38,276 nt of DNA from Perkinsus olseni (Eukaryota > Perkinsozoa > Perkinsida). The first letter of the stretch is position 1; every line of letters starts with the position of its first letter. Of the stretch, positions 10,700 through 18,795 are shown piece after piece. The DNA lies in assembly GCA_013115125.1 (NCBI GenBank), contig JABANN010000332.1, positions 1 through 38,276 of the forward strand. The letters run 5' to 3'. Both the position numbers and the translations under genes were made by a program. Below the pieces are notes generated by a model. It worked only from the letters and a program-made list of their open reading frames with translations. It did no database searches and had not been told where the DNA came from.

Positions 10700-10764
10700 G
10701 AGTTAGATCGAGGAAGCGCAAGTCAAACCGACTGAGCTATGCTCCGCGAAATGATTTCGCGGAG
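10700..10764 (-). pseudogene. tRNA 5'-half-like segment joined to a palindrome
   Basis: Minus strand: GGAGCATAGCTCAGTCGG contains a perfect A-box (TAGCTCAGTCGG) in the right place after a 7-nt acceptor-like strand. No T-arm follows at the expected distance. The acceptor-like strand itself forms an arm of the palindrome at 10736-10770, so the palindrome looks built from the tRNA-like sequence. Confidence 0.45.
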
Positions 10765-10770
10765 CATAGC
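10736..10770. repeat. 35-nt perfect palindrome
   Basis: Arms of 17 nt around G10753. It shares its last base with the 39-nt palindrome at 10770-10808, so the two abut with no spacer. Confidence 0.97.
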
Positions 10771-10808
10771 GGCGTAAGTCCCCCTCTCTGAGAGGGGGAC
10801 TTACGCCG
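10770..10808. repeat. 39-nt perfect palindrome
   Basis: Arms of 19 nt around T10789, GC-rich. Abuts the palindrome at 10736-10770; together they span 73 nt that could fold into two adjacent hairpins. Confidence 0.97.
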
Positions 10809-10939
10809 TCGAGCCATCCTCGGTCACACTCGTGGAGTGGATGTATGAGTGATGGCAGACCCGGCCCCAGTTTCGATCTGACCATTACTGGCCAGTGACC
10901 CCCAAGCCACGATCAGGCACTGGGACCAATGGGGGTGTA

Positions 10940-10997
10940 GAATGGAGAGCAGCAGGATTCGAACCCGGGAGCTATCAGCGGAGCGATTCGCGACTCT
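10940..10997 (-). pseudogene. tRNA-like relic with a B-box
   Basis: Minus strand carries CCCGGGTTCGAATCCTGC with a perfect B-box (GGTTCGAATCC), preceded by a TGGTATCAGAG stretch resembling a D-arm. The T-stem has a mismatch and a wobble, and no clean anticodon arm forms. A decayed tRNA or tRNA-derived element is likely. Confidence 0.45.
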
Positions 10998-11026
10998 GAT
11001 ACCACTTTTCACGTTAGGATGCTCTA

Positions 11027-11050
11027 TAAAGTACCTCGGGAGGTACTTTA
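11027..11050. repeat. 24-nt palindrome
   Basis: Perfect 11-nt arms with a GG centre (11038-11039). Confidence 0.9.
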
Positions 11051-11076
11051 GTAACGCGTCCTTAAAAACACGTCCT

Positions 11077-11222
11077 AACGCTAGGAAATGTATCTTGTGA
11101 AATAGCTTCGACCTAACCACCCATCCCAACGTCCTTATCGAAGATTTCCTAACTTGAAAAGTCCTAGTGTCCTAACGTCCTACCCCAACGTAAGGAAATG
11201 GGCCTTGTGAAAGAGCTTAAGC
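11077..11222. repeat. Diverged direct repeat, period about 110 nt
   Basis: A motif of about 34 nt starting AACGCTAGGAAATG at 11078 recurs as AACGTAAGGAAATG at 11187; both copies continue with CTTGTGAAA-AGCTT. Short CCTAACG strings recur between and after them. Noncoding; nature unknown. Confidence 0.7.
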
Positions 11223-11453
11223 CCGAAATCGCGTCCTAACCTCTTAGGATCCTAAGAAAAAACGTCCTATTAAATAGGCCCCTGGACTTTTGATGCGATT
11301 ATCTGCTGTTGTGACAGCGGACGCGTTGCTATCCTCACATAAGTTACTTATACTGCAGCCATTGTCTTCGCGGTAATCCCTCAATATTTCCAATCCGTTC
11401 TACTTCTAACTCCTGCGACTGATCATCCCTTCCGTCGTTTCATCTACCATATG

Positions 11454-11478
11454 TACTATCAATGATAGTAGTACTATC
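11454..11478. repeat. Overlapping palindromes
   Basis: A 17-nt palindrome (11454-11470, centre A11462) overlaps a 15-nt palindrome (11464-11478, centre G11471). The result is TACTATC, its inverse, then TACTATC again. Confidence 0.88.
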
Positions 11479-11772
11479 GCTAGAGTATAACTTTGATTAT
11501 CCTATCACTGGTCCAGCTGCTCATCCCCTACGCAACTGTATCATCAGTAGAAGGCTTTGCATCAGATCCGCGAGTGCTACGTTATTGGGTCATCATGGTA
11601 ATGTATTTTTACTCGTATTCGGCGATTGCCGAGCCGGGAGTGTTGCAACATTTGTCTAAACTTGAAACCTTGGAATGCTTGTAACGCTAGCCGCACGCAT
11701 GAACATGTTGAGAGTGTGAAGAAGAACTCTCAGTGTTGCCTTCATATGATTCGGGCGTCTCTCGGACTGTAC

Positions 11773-11858
11773 CTGTGAGAAACTACTGAGACGGAAGACT
11801 ATGTACGATGGCTTGCGTTCACTATAAGGGGCACAGTAGCCAGATGGTAGTCAACAAC
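11773..11858 (+). repeat. Dispersed repeat, copy 1
   Basis: About 85 nt with roughly 80-85% identity by eye to 22372-22457 in the same orientation. Shared blocks include GAAACTACTGAGAC, GTACGATGGCTTG and TTCACTATAAGGGG. Similarity fades upstream to about 11697. This may be an old mobile element or a scattered regulatory block. Confidence 0.8.
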
Positions 11859-11859
11859 T

Positions 11860-12440
11860 CTCACGGTGAACTTGTCCCGTTGACGCATGCCATCCGGTGC
11901 CCAATTCTTCTACATTTTTATCTAAGACGTAATGAAGCGCAGTCTCGTAGATTGATGCGGGACTTCAATCTGAGCGCGAGACCTTCTATTACCTTAGTGA
12001 TCGACAGAATCGCTGAACCTCCTTCGCAAGACCGTCTGAGGCGGCCCGCCTCTATGTGCCTGCCCTCGCGTGCGTATGTCCCATGCCAGGGAGTCCGTGA
12101 GACGAACCGTGCAGCACAGTACCAGTCTTACCGCACTTCGGTTACCGCTGATTTCCCTTCTTACCCTCATTCTCCGTGAGCTTCCTCGCTCCATTTCTAG
12201 AAAACTATCTCGAGTCGATTCTCTTCGTCGAGTTGACCTCAGTGAGGTCATAGCGAACCTTGAGGTCCACGAGTCTCCAAAAATAGGCTCTAGGTGCTCA
12301 GAGTCTCTGAATTGGAGAGCCCAAATTGCCCCGCCTAACGTAAAAAGCCAGCCGGGTTCATGCGGGGCCTCTAGTGATACGTCTAATATCGCACGGAAGC
12401 ATCTGGGATGAGTATCTCTTAGTAGAGCATCCAGGTACAA
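11860..12440. other. Ambiguous stretch upstream of the TIR-like gene
   Basis: Open frames exist on both strands (plus 12070-12411, minus 11994-12440). The plus one ends with a hydrophilic segment that could be an upstream exon of the following gene, but no good donor/acceptor pair joins them. No call is made. Confidence 0.3.
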
Positions 12441-13931
12441 ATGTCCAGTCCCCTCCCTCTTGCTCCAGCCCGCGCTGGGCCCTCGTCAATCCCTCGAAGC
12501 CTAGGCCGTGATGCTCGTTTACGGGCCTGTCCTTTGTCAATCATCTTGCTTCATCGATCCTTTCTTCGAAGCTGCGAGAGTCGTGAGGATGCATTCCTCG
12601 CTTCGGTACCGGTCGGTTCTGTTGACCTTTTCTTGAGCCATTCATGGGCTGCTGGCGGCTTTTGGAAACAAATGGGTCTTGCTATTTCGTGTTGCTCCAG
12701 CGCTTCCTATAAGGTCATGCTGTTCTCATCTTTAATAGCAGCTGGCCTGCTATATGATCCGTCGTGGATCGGTTGCCATTACGAGCTCTCCGTATGTGCC
12801 TTCGGTTTCGTAACATTCATAATTACCCTATCCGTTATACCGTTAGTTACGCACCGCAAAACCATGGTATTTCTTGATAAGTGTTGTATACCACAGAAGG
12901 ACCCCATTGCTAAGTCCTATGGAATTTCGAGGCTAGCTGATTATCTCCATGCATCAGACACGCTGCTCATCCTCTGGTCTCCTGATTATCTCGATCGTCT
13001 CTGGTGCGTCTACGAGTTAGCCGTCTTCTTGCAGACACATGATAAAGAAGACGTGGTCTTGGTGAATCTGGACCACCTAAATCTCTGCGTATCCATGATG
13101 TTCCTGCAGTTCTTCAGTACCGCCATCGCGAGCCTCGCAGAACCGTATTATGTAGACGTATGGTACATCCTGTATGTCCTTCTACTGACTTCGAGTTTGC
13201 TTACGGATTTCGGAGCATACCGTTGTAGTGAGGAGTGGCAGAAGTTCTGTTCTGAAGTGAGGAGTTTCACTCTTCGCAAAGCTAAGTGCTCATCATTAGC
13301 GGATTACCCGATCCTCAAGCAGCTCATAGTTGATATGTACGGGTCGGAGACAAGATTCGAAGCGGCCGTGAGGGCCCTTTGGTTGGGTGAACGCAGAGAG
13401 AGGCAGTGCCCAGCTTGGCTGTTCTCTGCGGCATCGCTGCGAATCATCTGTGCGTCTTATATCCCTCTCATTCTGGGGCGTGCTGTAGGCGCCATCGCAC
13501 GCTCGAGCGAGGAAGATACGGTTAGTTTACAGCCAATCTTTTCAACCGAGGTTGATTCTGAGACCAACGTGCCCGATAACGTGCAGGTGCTGCTGTGGGA
13601 ACTACGTAGCTCGGTTATACCGATCTTGATGGCTTGCGCCCGAGCTCCTTTGATGCTACTGGTCACCCATGAACTGGCAACGGGTTGGACATTGAGTAGA
13701 TGGTGTCGTGGAGTCATCTTCGTCTCGCTCTTTCTTGCGTATAATTGTCTTTCAACGAAGATTTGCGGCGGGGGGCCTTTGTGTGCTCCATTAGTGCAAG
13801 TTCCGATGCGTTCGCCGGCGGATGAAGCACGACTTTGGATCAACGGAATCATCGCTGTAACTTTATTATTTTCGATTGTACGAAGGTCGTATGTATTTGA
13901 ACTCCCTTCAAACCGAAACAAATTGCAATAA
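12441..13931 (+). CDS. Membrane-embedded TIR-like domain protein
   Basis: A single uninterrupted 496-residue frame. Residues 64-69 (FLSHSW) match TIR-type beta-A/box 1. Residues 144-152 (FLDKCCIPQ) match the core strand with its conserved D-x-x-C-I-x-Q motif. Residues 185-196 (DRLWCVYELAVF) match the W-C-x-x-E segment whose Glu (192) is the catalytic position of NAD-cleaving TIR domains. Between box 1 and the core strand lie about two hydrophobic spans (roughly 92-106 and 116-137). Further hydrophobic spans occur near 217-232 and 241-256 and in the C-terminal third, so the protein is probably an integral membrane protein with a split TIR-like fold. Proteins of this look are numerous in dinoflagellate genomes (from memory, not checked) and lack known function. 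Signalling or NAD hydrolysis is inference. The lack of introns sets it apart from most neighbours. Confidence 0.72.
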   Translation: MSSPLPLAPARAGPSSIPRSLGRDARLRACPLSIILLHRSFLRSCESREDAFLASVPVGSVDLFLSHSWAAGGFWKQMGLAISCCSSASYKVMLFSSLIAAGLLYDPSWIGCHYELSVCAFGFVTFIITLSVIPLVTHRKTMVFLDKCCIPQKDPIAKSYGISRLADYLHASDTLLILWSPDYLDRLWCVYELAVFLQTHDKEDVVLVNLDHLNLCVSMMFLQFFSTAIASLAEPYYVDVWYILYVLLLTSSLLTDFGAYRCSEEWQKFCSEVRSFTLRKAKCSSLADYPILKQLIVDMYGSETRFEAAVRALWLGERRERQCPAWLFSAASLRIICASYIPLILGRAVGAIARSSEEDTVSLQPIFSTEVDSETNVPDNVQVLLWELRSSVIPILMACARAPLMLLVTHELATGWTLSRWCRGVIFVSLFLAYNCLSTKICGGGPLCAPLVQVPMRSPADEARLWINGIIAVTLLFSIVRRSYVFELPSNRNKLQ

Positions 13932-14064
13932 TTGACGGAAAGCGTGTGATTCTGAAAAGATGAGCGTCTTCCGATTCCCTTATCTTTGATTCCAAGATTG
14001 AATTCGGAGTCGCGTCAGATTACGGGAAGGTTCTCAATTTACCGATACCACGGGGGAATCCGCC

Positions 14065-14252
14065 GCAAGGCCCATCCAGGGCGGGCCGCCCTTACCGTTG
14101 TTTACCCGGCTCCCTTCCTCCCCGGCGTTGGGGCGTGGGCCAGAGGACTGCGCATCGTGCGCCGGGTCCTCGGCCAATGTGACGGGGCCGCCTCCCAACA
14201 AAAGGGAGGCAGCCGCACCACATCGCCAGGGTGGGCGGGAGGCTTTTTTTTA
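14065..14252 (+). ncRNA. Structured RNA candidate with a T-run end
   Basis: A GC-rich block closes on itself. 14070-14077 pairs with 14229-14236 over 8 bp including one G-U. Inside are three hairpins: 14079-14091 (6-bp arms), 14138-14175 (GGCC, GAGGA and GCGCA arms) and 14190-14210 (7-bp arms, 7-nt loop). Nine T residues at 14244-14252 follow the closing stem, as at RNA polymerase III ends. I looked for SRP RNA, RNase P/MRP, 5S and spliceosomal RNA signatures and found none. An internal promoter was not clear. It may be a novel RNA or simply a GC-rich dyad cluster. Confidence 0.42.
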
Positions 14253-14434
14253 GAAGATAAAATTAAACTAACTCGACGCGAATGTACCTCACTCACTCCG
14301 TACTCTCCTCGACCGAACTACCCACTAGCACCATCACAAAGCTACTGTCTCATTTGTGCGCCGGGCGACACCGCCGAGTAAACTGGCCCAACGAGTTGAC
14401 CTCGAATCTTACCGTTACATCGGTAAGGAGTCGA

Positions 14435-14621
14435 ACTTCCCATTTGACTGATCGAATTCTTTCATGGAGGGCTCCTCGACCAGGAGTAGAGCATCAACTT
14501 CACTTTACATCCCGCTGGCCTATGAGTGTCCACTCAGTGGATTCCACTGTGTTCAGAGTGAAATATCGCTAGGCACTGCCAGTGCCATCTGGACACACTG
14601 GACTCGCTGATTGGTGAGAAG
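14435..14621 (+). repeat. Dispersed repeat, left copy (inverted pair)
   Basis: About 185 nt clearly homologous to the reverse complement of 15744-15910. Shared blocks include ATCGAATTCT, CTCCTCGACC, CACTGTGTTCAG and ACACTGGACTCGCTGATTGG. This copy contains small palindromic segments (14529-14541 and about 14571-14585) that the other copy lacks. Confidence 0.82.
14529..14548. repeat. Palindrome with third arm copy, absent from paralogous repeat
   Basis: A 13-nt palindrome (centre C14535) followed by another TCCACT at 14543-14548. The homologous site in the 15744-15910 copy has only one TCCACT running straight into GTG. This copy is therefore longer by exactly one inverted plus one direct copy of the arm. 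Confidence 0.75.
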
Positions 14622-15009
14622 ACTGTTAGCCTTCTCGTGGACGATCATCGTCCGGCGATGCGATCCTGACCGCGTGGACCTCAATGACGCGCGAGTTGTT
14701 CTTGGGCTGATAGTAGAAATTCTACTTTCGAAGTGCTCAGTGAGTTTATAATCGACTGTCTTATAACTGTTTGTGATAAACTGTATTTTCGCGTTATTTC
14801 ACGTGGTTCCACCGTGGAACTTCCACGCGTATAACACGCTATTCTTGCACGAAGTGTGAAACACGTTTCACGGATGCCATTACGCATGCCACCCGTTAAT
14901 ACGCGTGTTGTGGGGGTTCGTTTCGGGTATGAACCAGTGATCAGATTCAGCTAATACAACCGTAAGGGGCCTTAGGTTAAGTGGATAGTGAGAGGGGTGA
15001 CTGTAGATG

Positions 15010-15056
15010 GCGCTGAGAGCTGGGACGATGACCAACTACACCAGCCGCGCCGACTA
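15010..15056 (-). pseudogene. tRNA 5'-half-like segment
   Basis: Minus strand reads GCGCGGCTGGTGTAGTTGG; TGGTGTAGTTGG fits the A-box with one change. The following 30 nt do not give a standard anticodon arm and no B-box follows at the right distance. Probably a relic. Confidence 0.35.
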
Positions 15057-15098
15057 GCTATAGATCTGATGAAGCACGCATGCACACGAAGTGGCACT

Positions 15099-15135
15099 TA
15101 GGATGTTGCGCACTTCGGAAGTGCGCAACATCCTA
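15099..15135. repeat. 37-nt perfect palindrome
   Basis: Arms of 18 nt around G15117, no mismatch. Confidence 0.97.
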
Positions 15136-15185
15136 CTATACGCGTACTAGCCCCGCGTGGTCACTCGTAATTTCGCATGCGTTAT

Positions 15186-15246
15186 TACGCGGAGGGTCTC
15201 CGCGTAGGAAATAGGAAATACTAGAAAATATTCTGAGTATTTCCTA
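15186..15246. repeat. Two neighbouring inverted repeats
   Basis: 15186-15206 has 9-nt arms and a GGT centre. 15212-15246 has 11-nt arms around a 13-nt interior that itself holds a short dyad. Confidence 0.85.
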
Positions 15247-15431
15247 CACTTCGCGTTTTTCGCGTAATTACAGTAGCGTAGAGCTGATTTGCGCGTAAAG
15301 CAGGTGCAACTCCATTCTCATGGGTTTACTGATACCGTATTCCTCGAGTTACGTCCAATAGCAGCTCCCGAGATTCTCAATTCCTCAGGCTGAGAATTTC
15401 TCCATGAGAAATCTACCACTGGGCGCTAGTA

Positions 15432-15454
15432 TCCAATAGTATTGGACCAATACT
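15432..15454. repeat. Overlapping palindromes, forward-inverted-forward
   Basis: A 15-nt palindrome (centre G15439) overlaps a 17-nt palindrome (15438-15454, centre A15446). CCAATA occurs, then TATTGG, then CCAATA again. Confidence 0.88.
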
Positions 15455-15504
15455 GACCGCTGATGTTGTCATGATCTCAGAGATTAACACAAATACATAC
15501 TGAT

Positions 15505-15529
15505 AGTCACATAATGTGACTCACATTCC
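15505..15529. repeat. 17-nt palindrome with third arm copy
   Basis: Arms of 8 nt around A15513 (15505-15521). CACAT recurs directly after, giving CACAT, ATGTG, CACAT. Confidence 0.87.
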
Positions 15530-15743
15530 CACTGATGTAGAAGGTTTACACTTTCGGAGCCTCTGCATTGCAGGACCTGCAACCACAGCTCTCTCATAAT
15601 GACTGAGCGACACCATTTGAGTAGACACGGTAATTTTTTCCACCGAGGCAACGAGATAGTAGCTCCAGGGAGCTTTCACAAGACATATGAGTCTCACATT
15701 GCGAAGCTCCATATTATGAGAGCGGGGCAAACTAGACTCCTAG

Positions 15744-15910
15744 CCTTCTCGCCAATCAGCGAGTCCAGTGTGGCATTGCAGAAAATGGCGATATCTAATT
15801 CCTGAACACAGTGGACAATCATAGGTCGACAGGATGTGAAGTGAATCCTTTACTCCCGGTCGAGGAGTCCTCGATGAGAGAATTCGATTAGTCGCAATGG
15901 AAAGTCTCCC
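15744..15910 (-). repeat. Dispersed repeat, right copy (inverted pair)
   Basis: Reverse complement of this segment aligns with 14435-14621 over most of its length. It lacks the small palindromic insertions seen in the left copy and so may represent the emptier, older form. The outer limits are approximate. Confidence 0.82.
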
Positions 15911-16156
15911 GTAGGTTTAGCCCCTCATCGTGGCGTGGGAGTGTCAATACAAAGCTAAACCGAACTTGCCGCGCTCGACAATCACTCAGCGCTGCTGGGC
16001 CAGTGGGTGGTGACTGAGTGGCGGGAAAAATTCCCTCCCCCCTTTTCTATCATAGAAATTCTATCACTCCATGCTCTCTTCTCGTCTCTACGCTATCGAC
16101 TCGCCGGCAAATTTCGCCTCTACGATCACTCCCAAGACTGCTGGTATTGTCTGAGT

Positions 16157-16191
16157 TGGACATTGGCTATGTAGTACATAACCAATGTCCA
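16157..16191. repeat. 35-nt palindrome, one mismatch
   Basis: Arms of 17 nt around G16174 with one mismatched pair (C16167/A16181). A related string with TAGTACATA recurs downstream near 16206, so the arm sequence is partly repeated. Confidence 0.9.
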
Positions 16192-16419
16192 GTATGCCGG
16201 TATGTGTAGTACATAGTATGTACATCGGTGCTCGACCATATTAGCTGATTATACAGTAGCTGATATTAGCTGACTACTCATTGTAGATTAGACATTCATC
16301 ACTAAAGGAAGAGAAAACCTTGCGGCTCGCGCTCAGAATGGAGTCCCGTATCAGTTTATCAGCATTGAAGGGCAGCGCCAAGGAGAACAGGCGAGAATTG
16401 GGTCCCAGACGACAAGCGC

Positions 16420-16496
16420 CACTGTGACTTTGTCGCTTGTCCCGTGGACGGCGTCACTTGTCCCGTAGACAGCGTCACTGTCCACGGGATTAGGTC
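16420..16496. repeat. Direct and inverted copies of a 12-nt motif
   Basis: TGTCCCGTGGAC, TGTCCCGTAGAC and GTCCACGGGA occur in sequence, separated by GCGTCACT-like strings. Two forward copies and one inverted copy lie within 80 nt. Confidence 0.75.
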
Positions 16497-16881
16497 GCCG
16501 TGATAGAGCTTCGCTGGTCTCTGACTATTCGGTGAACAGTGTTCACTGGACAGTGCGATGATTGTGTTGAACACATTGTTCTGAACCTGGCCAAGGGTAC
16601 TCATCGCGGCTCCATCGACGAGGGCTGGCTCGTTCTGGCATCATGCGATACCATTCTCGACGGCGTGGGGGGGGCTGCATCTGGATGAAGGGCCGAACGG
16701 TGTTGAGTTACCCGTTAGGTACTTCTGTTGCGCGAACTATTTCCACTATTGATTGATGATAGTTGGGCGTGCGCGCATTACTTAAGCTCATATCTTTTCG
16801 CTAGTGGATTCGGTAATAATTTCATAAGTTAGAGGGTTAAGGTAAAGATTGTTATTACCAACTTAGGATCGTACAAGATCT

Positions 16882-17768
16882 TTGGTATCTACTTCCACTA
16901 CTACATCATCGTTGGTATTGGCATTGTTGGTACTAATGACATTAGTACCAACAATGCCAATTAGTCTAATGTTGTTGGTATCCATCCCGAGTTGTGTTAT
17001 TGGCTTCGAAATACAACCCAAGAAGTACTTGAGAAACTCACCACTGCAACTAGTCGACCGAGATCTGCACGTGACGAAGCCTCCGCGTTGTTCTCTAATT
17101 TATGGAGTGATGTTCGCCCTCTGGATGCTCTCGAAGGGCTTCATTGCGAGAAGGAGTCTGAGTCGCACGATCAAGGCTGTGCATCATCATAAGGATGATG
17201 ACACGAATCTTGGGACCCAACCGTTGCGAAGAACTGGCTGTCTACCACCATTTGATGCTGGTGTTTCTATGTGGGGTATTAGGAATACAGACGACGTCTG
17301 TCAGACGTTGGTCAAGCGACCCCGTGAGCAAGTATCTGAGAGGCATTACTCTCAATTAGAAACAATTTCCCCATTATGCCAAGAGGACGCTTCAATGCTA
17401 ACAGACAAGTGTAGAACACTCAAAGAGCAGCCGCGGCAAGTGCCGCTCAGGGTCTCAGTGGAGGGGACTACATCGCGGTGAAGGAGCACTATAACACCAT
17501 TCGTCATGTTGTATATATTGATGTGTACTTTCCGCTCGACGATATCACTTGTCAGCAGACAGCTGACAAGCACTGCGATGTAGACCAATCCCTTCACTCT
17601 TTATCTGCACTCTATCTACGTATAAATCAGTACTCGGGTTATATGTTAGAGTCGTGTTATCGAGACCATTTGGGAAGTTCTTCTCAATACTCGGATAGTG
17701 CTCAAGGATTTAAGAACTGTACGCAAACTCTAAGAAACCTACCTGTTCGGGAACAAACCCAAGCTTAG
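16882..17768 (+). CDS. Doubtful gene; overlapping open frames
   Basis: One frame is open from 16882 to 17481 (about 199 codons) and reads as a hydrophobic N-terminal part followed by a polar Glu/Gln-rich part. A different frame at about 17010-17190 also reads well (contains DEASALFSNLWSDVRPLDAL). Part of the hydrophobic stretch is simply the 45-nt palindrome at 16917-16961, so its hydrophobicity may be accidental. A further frame 17478-17768 is Tyr/Ser-rich. No family was recognised and no reliable splice model was found. Confidence 0.2.
16917..16961. repeat. 45-nt perfect palindrome
   Basis: Arms of 22 nt around A16939, no mismatch. TTGGTA-like strings recur on both sides (16911-16916 and 16975-16980), so arm sequence is also present as extra direct copies. 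Confidence 0.97.
17548..17570. repeat. Inverted repeat, 9-nt arms
   Basis: Perfect 9-nt arms with a 5-nt centre. Confidence 0.8.
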
Positions 17769-17786
17769 CTCATGCAAGTACTGTAC

Positions 17787-17805
17787 TATGTACTTGAAGT
17801 ACATA
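17787..17805. repeat. 19-nt perfect palindrome
   Basis: Arms of 9 nt around G17796. An AAGTAC copy also lies just upstream, making three related copies in about 35 nt. Confidence 0.9.
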
Positions 17806-18717
17806 CAGTCTGTCCCACCACAAATTTCCGCACGGGACAATTTGCGCTAGAGCGAGTTCACCAATGAAACTCAGTGTTCCGGAATAGTTATGATGTTCCG
17901 CATCTAATGGTGTCCCTAAGCCGGCCTACTCAACCGTCTCGGCTCACTACTGCCCCGCCAATCCAGAAAACTATTTGTGAAAATTCTCATGAGAAAGCAC
18001 TATGAGAGTATGGCAGCCGTGCTGGAGCCCACCGGAGACGGCGAGGGAATAAGTGTTCTCGTAATTTGCGTATTTGTCCATGATGGAGCATGAGCTTCAA
18101 TCTAAAGGCTTGTTATAGACACGAGACTTGAGTCGGAGCGAGCTGCTCGGTAATCCTGGAGGATAAACTTCAAAATATGGCCGCCGGCCCCCTCGGTGGT
18201 CTATGATCGGAATAAACGAAATATGAATAAACGGGCATTACCGGGCCATTTGCGCTTTTCTGGTGAGCAAGCTTGCCGGAAAAAAGGCGCGGGGGGAATG
18301 CCTTCTGGAGCTGAGCTCGAACGTGTTCAGCAGGCAACTAACGCAACATTATCGAGACAGCACGCCAGCCGCAACAACTGTTAGGCATCGCTTCATGTGC
18401 GGTTATTTTCTAGGAAGTTGCTGAGGCTCATGCACAGCTCTACTGCACCCCGCCAGCCCATCCAGTTGAGAACAGAGACAGGTACGTATCTGTACCGATA
18501 CTTCCAGATTCGAGTATGGAAACCGATAAGGGATCCCAACAGTGAGAGGGGGGGGGCGAAGGAACTCACCCTCCAGGGTCTACACACGATATGATCTTCA
18601 ATAAAGTCCCATCAGTATTGTCAGAAAGAGGCTGTATTAGCCATCCGCCGAGATGCTGGTGGGCTCTAGTGTGCCCTTCTTTAACTGGTACATTGAACCT
18701 CAAAGAACAGGGCGATG

Positions 18718-18748
18718 GGGAACCTACTGTAGGTCCTAGTAGGTTCCC
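18718..18748. repeat. Inverted repeat, 11-nt arms
   Basis: Perfect 11-nt arms separated by 9 nt, the interior of which repeats part of the arm in inverted form. Confidence 0.88.
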
Positions 18749-18770
18749 AACCCGAACGGAACCGTTGGCG

Positions 18771-18795
18771 ACGTATCCTAGACTCTAGGATACGT
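18771..18795. repeat. 25-nt perfect palindrome
   Basis: Arms of 12 nt around C18783. Confidence 0.95.

Larger units (their letters stand above)
14640..15743. other. Spacer between inverted repeat copies
   Basis: No convincing open frame. It contains dyads at 14639-14653, 15099-15135, 15186-15206, 15212-15246, 15432-15454 and 15505-15521, plus a tRNA-like A-box on minus near 15010-15056. If the flanking inverted copies are the ends of one element, this would be its interior, but no transposase is present. Confidence 0.45.

Noticed and set aside
10700-10997. Functional tRNA genes
   Set aside because: A- and B-boxes are present singly, but no segment gives a full cloverleaf with an anticodon arm and paired acceptor.
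11994-12440. 148-codon minus frame opposite the region upstream of the TIR-like gene
   Set aside because: No motif, overlaps an equally plausible plus frame, and ends at the start of the TIR-like gene; not supported as a gene.
13457-13921. 154-codon minus frame inside the TIR-like gene
   Set aside because: It is fully antisense to a well-supported coding region and has no independent signal.
14065-14252. Identification of the structured block as SRP RNA, RNase P or a spliceosomal RNA
   Set aside because: None of the conserved loops or pairing motifs expected for these RNAs could be found.
1858-18795. Palindromes as bacterial-type transcription terminators or a CRISPR array
   Set aside because: The surrounding genes are clearly eukaryotic and spliced; most dyads lack a T-run, loops are one base, and the arms are not shared between units, so neither idea fits.
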